This document shows, piece after piece, positions 27,764 through 32,618 of a stretch of DNA of 32,618 bases. Location of the stretch: contig JAJDZN010000216.1 in NCBI GenBank assembly GCA_022824585.1, positions 1 to 32,618 on the forward strand, in the 5' to 3' direction. Positions within the stretch are counted from its first letter, which is position 1; the number at the start of each line of letters is the position of its first letter. Both the position numbers and the translations under genes were made by a program. This DNA is from Bryobacterales bacterium (GTDB lineage: Bacteria > Acidobacteriota > Terriglobia > Bryobacterales > UBA6623). The notes under the pieces were generated by a model. It was given only the letters and a program-made list of their open reading frames with translations, did not search any database and had not been told where the DNA came from.

Positions 27764-29503
27764 ATGAAAAAAATGACCGATCCGGCCGACCGCTTCCTCC
27801 AGCCAGCCTCCCCCCGCCAACGCCGCTACGAGGCCCTCCGCGCCCGCTTCGTCGACGGCTGCTCCACGGCCGATGCGGCCGACCGCTTCGGCTACGCGCC
27901 CGGCAGCTTCCGCAATCTCTGCTCGCAGTTCCTGCGCAGCGACGATCCGGATTTCTTGTTCCCCCCCGAGCGGCCCGCGGCCGCGGCCGCCAGCCCCGCC
28001 TCCGACTCCGCCGCCAGAGCCCGCGAGCGGATCCTCGCCCTGCGCCAGGACGAGCTCTCCGTCCACGACATTTCCGCCCTGTTGCGCCGCGAGGGCCTGC
28101 CCCACAGCGTCGGCTTTGTCCACAAGGTCCTGCGCCAGCAAGGCCTGCCCAAACTCGCCCGCCGCCCCCCCGAACAGCTGCCCGCCGTGCTCAACGCCCC
28201 GCTCGCCGACCGCCGCGCCCTCGACCTGACCCCGCGCCGCTTGCGCACCGCCTTCGGCGGCCTGTTCCTGTTCGCCCCCGACCTGGCCCGGCTCGGCCTG
28301 CCCGGCCTCGCAGCCGGCCTGCCCGGCTCGCGCATGATCCCGGCCGAGTGCGCCCTGCTGGCGCTGCTGGCCCTCAAGCTGTGGGGCATCGGCCGTCCCT
28401 CCCGCATCATGCCCGCCGTGCTCGACGAGGGCATCGCGCTGTTCGCCGGCCTCAACGCCATGCCCAAGCGCTCCAGCCTCACCGAGTACTCCTGCCGCTA
28501 CGACCCGCGCCTGCTCGAGCCCTTCACCCAGCGCTGGCACCACGCCCTGCGGGCTGTCCACAGCGGCCTCGGCGCGGGGCGCTCCTTCGACCTCGACTTC
28601 CACGCCATCCCCTACCACGGCGACGACGCGCTGGTGGAGAAGCACTACGTCTCGAAGCGCTCCCGCAGCCAGCAGGCGGTGCTCTGCTTCCTGGCCCGCG
28701 ACGCCGACGCGCGCAGCTTCGCCTGGGCCAGCGCCCGCCCCAGCAAGCGCACCCAGAATGACCAAGTCCTGCGCTTCGTCGAGGCTTGGAAGCAGCGCAC
28801 CGGCAGCCCGCCCGCCGAACTCGTCTTCGACTCCCGCCTGACCACCTACGCCAACCTGGCCCGGCTCGAGGCCGACGGCATCGCCTTCTTGACCCTGCGC
28901 CGCCGCAGCGCCAAGATGGTCGAGCAATTGCTCGCCCTGCCCCGCCACAGCTGGCGCAGCATCCGTCTCACCAATGTCGGCCGCCGCTTCCGCAACCCGC
29001 GCATCCTCGACCAGACCGTGCGCCTGCGGGACTACCCCAAACCTGTCCGCCAGATCGCCATCCGCGATCTAGGCCACGACCAGCCCACCCTGCTGCTCAC
29101 CAACCAACTCGAGGCCTCCGCAGCGGAGCTGATCGACCGCTACGCCCGCCGCATGCTGATCGAGAACACGATCGCCGATGCGGTCAACTTCTTCCACCTC
29201 GACGCGCTCTCAGCCGCCGTGCCGCTGCGCATCGATCTCGACGTGCAACTCACCCTGATGGCCTCCGCCCTGTACCGCCTGCTCGCCAACCGGCTCGGCC
29301 AACGCTTCCGCAGCGCCGAGCCCGCCAGCCTGTTCCGCAAGTTCGTCCAGGCCAGCGCCACGGTCGACATCCAGCCGCATCAGATTGAGGTCACGCTCGG
29401 TCGCCGGGCCCACAACCCGCACCTCATCGCGGCCGGCTACGCTGACTCCACGACCGCCATCCCCTGGCTCCACGATCGCGCCCTGAAAATCAACTTCGCT
29501 TGA
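27764..29503 (+). CDS. DDE transposase, IS4-superfamily-like
   Basis: This 579-aa protein has an N-terminal helix-turn-helix (RARFVDGCSTADAADRFGYAPGSFRNLCSQF) and a second HTH-like segment (LSVHDISALLRREGLPHSVGFVHKVLRQQGL), then an RNase H-like catalytic core. Candidate catalytic acids are D in SFDLDFHAIPYHG, D in LVFDSRLTTYANL and E in YARRMLIENT, the last fitting the YxxRxxxE signature. It cuts and joins the IS ends. The gene is even more GC-rich than its surroundings, with heavy CGC, GCC and CCC codon use, suggesting a different source. ATG 27764 follows the presumed promoter; a GTG at 27734 and an ATG at 27773 are other options. The reading frame is intact. Confidence 0.9.
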   Translation: MKKMTDPADRFLQPASPRQRRYEALRARFVDGCSTADAADRFGYAPGSFRNLCSQFLRSDDPDFLFPPERPAAAAASPASDSAARARERILALRQDELSVHDISALLRREGLPHSVGFVHKVLRQQGLPKLARRPPEQLPAVLNAPLADRRALDLTPRRLRTAFGGLFLFAPDLARLGLPGLAAGLPGSRMIPAECALLALLALKLWGIGRPSRIMPAVLDEGIALFAGLNAMPKRSSLTEYSCRYDPRLLEPFTQRWHHALRAVHSGLGAGRSFDLDFHAIPYHGDDALVEKHYVSKRSRSQQAVLCFLARDADARSFAWASARPSKRTQNDQVLRFVEAWKQRTGSPPAELVFDSRLTTYANLARLEADGIAFLTLRRRSAKMVEQLLALPRHSWRSIRLTNVGRRFRNPRILDQTVRLRDYPKPVRQIAIRDLGHDQPTLLLTNQLEASAAELIDRYARRMLIENTIADAVNFFHLDALSAAVPLRIDLDVQLTLMASALYRLLANRLGQRFRSAEPASLFRKFVQASATVDIQPHQIEVTLGRRAHNPHLIAAGYADSTTAIPWLHDRALKINFA

Positions 29504-29526
29504 CCTCGAGATGTCACACGCAACTG

Positions 29527-29544
29527 CTCTCTTGGGAATTCAGG
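29527..29544 (-). repeat. IS right terminal inverted repeat
   Basis: CTCTCTTGGGAATTCAGG is the exact reverse complement of the left end and lies 23 bases after the transposase stop codon. Confidence 0.93.
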
Positions 29545-29548
29545 CTAG
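29545..29548. repeat. Target-site duplication CTAG, right
   Basis: Matches the CTAG at 27400-27403, closing the 4-bp duplication around the insertion sequence. Confidence 0.75.
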
Positions 29549-29692
29549 CTGAAGCGCCTACGCAGCATCGATAACGAGAGCGGTGGTCGCGGGTCCGTCA
29601 ATGAGTTCAAGGGAACGAGCCGAAGCGCAGACGGGCGCCAATCTCCAGCTTCGTGGCCGACGGTGGTATCGCTGAGAGCCTAGGCTTGGCAG

Positions 29693-30505
29693 CTAGCGGT
29701 CACGCTCGGATGGAGTGGTGTTGGCGGTGAGGGCGCGGAGTTGCTCCTCAAGTGCCCGCACCCGCTCCTCTGCTGCGCTCGCCCGCTGCTTCGCCGCAAT
29801 TGCCTCCTGCTTGGCTGCCCGCGAATCACGCTCCGCGATCCGCCTCCGCCGCTCGGCTTCTTCCGGTGCACCGTCGGTCTCTTCCCCGGTGCGCGGGTCC
29901 CGGAACACCAGCACCGTCGCCCGGGCTTGCCTCCGGCTGCGCAGTTCCAGCCCCAGCACCCGGCTCCGGAACCACCGATCCCGATCGCTGCTCGCCACGG
30001 GCCGCACCGGGTCATACATCCCCCCGCTGGCCTCGTAGCCCTCTAGGGATGACCCCATCAAGGTTCCCTCCGGGTCCAGCCGCCAATACTCCCGAACCCC
30101 CATCCGGGAGTACTCCCGCATCTTGTGGTCGGCATCCCTTTCCGCCGTCGCCGGCGACGCCACCTCTAGCACGAAATCCGGGGCTTTGCCTTCCTCCCAG
30201 GTCCGGTACGACCTGCGATTCTCAGGGCTCACCCCGAACACGACCTGCACGTCGGGCTGCAGCCAGTGATCGTTGTCGTCACGCCGGTAGTACACCGCCA
30301 GTTCCATGGCCACGAGCACGTCCGTGCGGTCCCGGAAGTGGTTCCGCAAGGCCGCCGCCGCTTGCAACACTGCATCGCCGTGCGCGATGCTCTGCGCGAT
30401 CCAATTCCGTTCCGGGTATTCGATCTCGTCCGGCTCCGGAGACGCCCCGGCAACGGCTGTGGCCAGCCCGGAACGTTCGGTGTCTGTGGCGGTCGTGACG
30501 GGCAT
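29693..30505 (-). CDS. Uma2-family (DUF820) PD-(D/E)XK nuclease-fold protein
   Basis: This 270-aa protein matches the Uma2 family: QPDVQVVFG (83-91), DFVLEVASPAT (110-120) and DADHKMREYSRMGVREYWRLDP (124-145), with D85, D110, E114 and K128 forming a candidate restriction-endonuclease-like site. The C-terminal 60 residues (about 213-260) are a predicted coiled coil of Arg, Glu and Ala heptads, common in this family. Uma2 proteins are very abundant in cyanobacteria, Acidobacteriota and similar genomes but their function is unsettled. It is divergent from aroDE with a 194-base gap and lies 144 bases after the insertion sequence. Confidence 0.88.
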   Translation of the reverse strand: MPVTTATDTERSGLATAVAGASPEPDEIEYPERNWIAQSIAHGDAVLQAAAALRNHFRDRTDVLVAMELAVYYRRDDNDHWLQPDVQVVFGVSPENRRSYRTWEEGKAPDFVLEVASPATAERDADHKMREYSRMGVREYWRLDPEGTLMGSSLEGYEASGGMYDPVRPVASSDRDRWFRSRVLGLELRSRRQARATVLVFRDPRTGEETDGAPEEAERRRRIAERDSRAAKQEAIAAKQRASAAEERVRALEEQLRALTANTTPSERDR

Positions 30506-30699
30506 GTCGCAGCGGGCAGAGCACGAACGCGTTGCCCGAAGATGATACTAGCACCGTATCAGGGTTCGTCTCCCGACCCGCCGCTGTGCTTGCATGCACC
30601 CTACGCCGGCGTGCCGGGCCCGTCCCTAGCGGTCCGATTCGAGCACGGCAAGGCCCCTTAAGGTGCCTGTGATAGCCTACTCAGAACGTCGCTGGCGCG

Positions 30700-32235
30700 A
30701 TGCCCGTACCGCTTCAACTGCCCAAGATTTGCGTATGCATCGGGCATGCTGACGCCCGCCACGCCGCAGACCTAGCCGTGGCCAGCTGCGACCGCGGCGA
30801 GAGTTTCTTGGAGCTTCGGATCGACCATTTGGACGATCCTTCCGCGGGCCCCGGGATTGTAGAGCGGATCGCTCGCAGCCACCCCGCGACCACGATTGTC
30901 GCGACTTGCCGTCGCGCGCCCCACGGGGGCCAGTTCGCGGGTCCGCTCGATCAGCAGGTCTCGATGCTCCTCAACGCCGTCGCCGCGGGTGCTGCGATTG
31001 TGGACGTCGAGATCGAGGCTTTCGCGGACCGCCCCGACGTGCTGGCTCCGTTTCGCGGGATCTGTACGACGCTGGCTTCCTTCCACGACTTCGCGCGGAC
31101 GCCCGAGCTCGCGCCGGTAATCCGCCGCTTGGCAGCGACTGGAGCGGACATCCTCAAGGTGGCGACGCACGTGCAGCGACCCAGCGACAACCTGCGGCTG
31201 CTTGCCCTCTGCCAGGATCGCGACAACGTCGTCGTTGCAGGGATGGGAGAGACGGGTTCGGTCGCCCGCTTGGTTTCTCCGGCACGCCGCAGCCTGTTCA
31301 CCTATGCCGCTCCGGATGCGCATCCGCCCGCCAGCGGACAGGGTTGCGCTGAACTGACTGCCGCGCCCACGGCGCCCGGGCAAACCTCGGCTGCCGCTGC
31401 CCGAGATTTGTACCGCGTCGAGTCCGCCTCGGCCGACACGCGAGTCTTCGCCGTGATCGCAAAGCCGGTCGGGCACTCGATGTCGCCCCTGATCCACAAC
31501 CGTTCGTTCCAGGCGCTGGGATACGACGGGCTCTATGTTCCCCTGCTGGTCGAGCCCGACGACATCGCCGATTTCTTCCATACCGCCCGGAACCTGCCGG
31601 TACACGGTGCCAGCGTGACCATCCCCCACAAACAGAGCGTCATCCCCCATCTGGATCGGGTCGACGAAGCCGCCCTGGAAATTGGCGCTGTCAACACGAT
31701 CTACTGGGACCAAGGCCGGATGTGCGGTACCAACACAGACGCGCGGGGCATCGTCGAGCCGCTCAGCCAGCGGGTCAAGCTCGACGGGGCGCAGGTTCTG
31801 GTCGTTGGAAACGGCGGCGCCGCCAGAGCGGCCATCGTCGCTCTCAGGAGGGAGGGAGCGAGGGTCGCTGTGACCGGGCGCCATCCCGAGCGAGTCCGCC
31901 AGCTAGCCGGCCAGCTCGGAGCGGACGCCGTGGAATTCGAAGGGCTGGCAGGCGAGTACTTCGACGTGCTGGTCCAAGCGACTTCCGTCGGCATGCTGCC
32001 CGATTCCGAGGGAAACCTGTTCCCCGGCAGGATTCCAGCCGATGTGGTCTTCGACCTTGTCTACAACCCAGTGGAGACGGCCCTGCTCAAGCGTGCCCGC
32101 GCCGACAACAAGGTCGCGATTAGCGGCGTCGAGATGTTTGTCGAGCAGGCCGCCGCGCAGTTTCGGATTTGGACCGGGATGGATGCCCCGCGCGATGTCA
32201 TGCGATCGGCTGTCCTAGGACGTAGAGTGGGATAA
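30700..32235 (+). CDS. aroDE: Bifunctional 3-dehydroquinate dehydratase / shikimate dehydrogenase
   Basis: This 511-aa fusion carries two consecutive steps of the shikimate pathway. The N-terminal half (about 8-215) is a type I dehydroquinase with catalytic H129 in SFHDFART and the Schiff-base lysine K153 in DILKVATHV. After a linker of about 25 residues the C-terminal half (about 245-511) is shikimate dehydrogenase: SMSPLIHN (260-267), catalytic K311 in TIPHKQS, NTDARG (345-350) and the NADP-binding GNGGAARAA (370-378). It makes shikimate from 3-dehydroquinate in the cytoplasm. Plants and several bacterial groups have the same fusion order. It is followed after 19 bases by trpE, so the two likely form one aromatic amino-acid transcript. 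Confidence 0.95.
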   Translation: MPVPLQLPKICVCIGHADARHAADLAVASCDRGESFLELRIDHLDDPSAGPGIVERIARSHPATTIVATCRRAPHGGQFAGPLDQQVSMLLNAVAAGAAIVDVEIEAFADRPDVLAPFRGICTTLASFHDFARTPELAPVIRRLAATGADILKVATHVQRPSDNLRLLALCQDRDNVVVAGMGETGSVARLVSPARRSLFTYAAPDAHPPASGQGCAELTAAPTAPGQTSAAAARDLYRVESASADTRVFAVIAKPVGHSMSPLIHNRSFQALGYDGLYVPLLVEPDDIADFFHTARNLPVHGASVTIPHKQSVIPHLDRVDEAALEIGAVNTIYWDQGRMCGTNTDARGIVEPLSQRVKLDGAQVLVVGNGGAARAAIVALRREGARVAVTGRHPERVRQLAGQLGADAVEFEGLAGEYFDVLVQATSVGMLPDSEGNLFPGRIPADVVFDLVYNPVETALLKRARADNKVAISGVEMFVEQAAAQFRIWTGMDAPRDVMRSAVLGRRVG

Positions 32236-32254
32236 GCGGGCGGGGTCGCCGGGC

Positions 32255-32618
32255 ATGGTCAAGCCAGATTTTCAATCCTTCCGCGAACTCGCGGCTCAGG
32301 GCAACCTGGTTCCTGTTTGGAAAGTGATCACGGCCGATCTGGAGACGCCGGTATCGGCGTACCTGAAGCTGGCCGAGGGCCGAGAGTACGCCTTCTTGCT
32401 CGAGAGCGTCGAGGGCGGCGAGCGGATCGGACGCTTCACCTACATCGGCACGGATCCGTTCTCGGTCGTCACGGCGTACGGCGACGAGGTGGAGATTCGT
32501 GAAGGCGGCGCCGTGACCCGCCGTCAATCCGATGTCTTCGCCGTCTTGAAGGAGCATGCCGGGCGTTTCACGCCTGCCGGGGCCGACGCCCTGCCTCCCT
32601 TCAGCGCGGGAGCGGTCG
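32255..32618 (+). CDS. trpE: Anthranilate synthase component I, N-terminal part (cut by window end)
   Basis: From ATG 32255 the frame is open to the window edge, giving 121 residues. FQSFRELAAQGNLVPVWKVITADLETPVSAYLKL and FLLESVEGGERIGRFTYIG are characteristic of the TrpE N-terminal domain, including the LLES segment that takes part in tryptophan feedback binding. The protein makes anthranilate from chorismate together with a glutaminase subunit. The catalytic C-terminal domain lies outside the window, so confusion with the related PabB is possible but less likely. It starts 19 bases after aroDE. Confidence 0.88.
   Translation, partial: MVKPDFQSFRELAAQGNLVPVWKVITADLETPVSAYLKLAEGREYAFLLESVEGGERIGRFTYIGTDPFSVVTAYGDEVEIREGGAVTRRQSDVFAVLKEHAGRFTPAGADALPPFSAGAV

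Larger units (their letters stand above)
27404..29544 (+). mobile_element. Complete insertion sequence, 2141 bp
   Basis: Perfect 18-bp terminal inverted repeats (27404-27421 and 29527-29544), a CTAG duplication on both sides and a single intact transposase gene make this a complete, recent and perhaps active element. It inserted in the gap between the second barrel gene and the Uma2 gene and disrupts no recognisable gene. The transposase has the YxxRxxxE arrangement of IS4-superfamily enzymes; the exact IS family was not assigned. Confidence 0.93.

Noticed and set aside
27245-28948. Long minus-strand open frame of 567 codons antisense to the transposase
   Set aside because: Its Gly/Ala/Gln/Glu-rich composition is what the complement of a very GC-rich gene gives, it crosses the IS left end and the end of the barrel gene, and it has no domain.

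Overview
The window is GC-rich, densely coding bacterial DNA. The best guess for the organism is an Acidobacteriota member of the Solibacter/Bryobacter type. The reasons are two Oar-like TonB-receptor barrels sharing an N-terminal NLLG/NENVQFNLVD signature, a CehA/McbA-type hydrolase with a TolB-like propeller, a fused aroDE gene, a Uma2 protein and a microcompartment shell gene paired with an aldehyde dehydrogenase. This is inference from protein families; there is no rRNA or tRNA in the window to confirm it.

Layout. (1) 178-4494, minus strand: a tight operon of HAD phosphatase, deoxyhypusine-synthase-like protein, PfkB sugar kinase, SIS sugar-phosphate isomerase and EEP-family hydrolase. 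Two of its junctions are 4-base ATGA overlaps. It looks like a sugar-phosphate pathway built from heptose-type parts (isomerase, kinase, phosphatase) plus a fourth enzyme of unknown role. A Gfo/Idh/MocA oxidoreductase is transcribed divergently from it. (2) 5950-11863: an M24 peptidase, divergent lexA with a candidate operator, then a minus-strand pair of an unusually long NAD-dependent DNA ligase (892 aa, partly duplicated) coupled to a 70-aa membrane protein, and a divergent lipid-kinase-like gene. (3) 11856-15854: a lactonase-type beta-propeller lipoprotein, a VapBC-like toxin-antitoxin module with a frameshifted toxin lying between two 57-bp imperfect direct repeats, and a Tat-exported enolase-superfamily enzyme. 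(4) 16115-18950: one BMC-H shell protein, an acylating aldehyde dehydrogenase with an unusual C-terminal tail, and a DUF3108-like exported protein. (5) 18987-27267: a CehA/McbA propeller-hydrolase with one TonB-type barrel on the minus strand, divergent from a second, paralogous barrel. (6) 27404-29544: a complete insertion sequence of 2141 bp with 18-bp perfect terminal inverted repeats and a CTAG target duplication. (7) 29693-32618: a Uma2-family gene, then aroDE followed by the 5' part of trpE, an aromatic amino-acid unit cut by the window end.

The strongest candidates for something not well described are the HAD/DHS-like/PfkB/SIS/EEP operon, the DNA ligase with two HhH-type units, and the aldehyde dehydrogenase with two encapsulation-like helices and a C-terminal TPxARDL module beside a lone shell gene.
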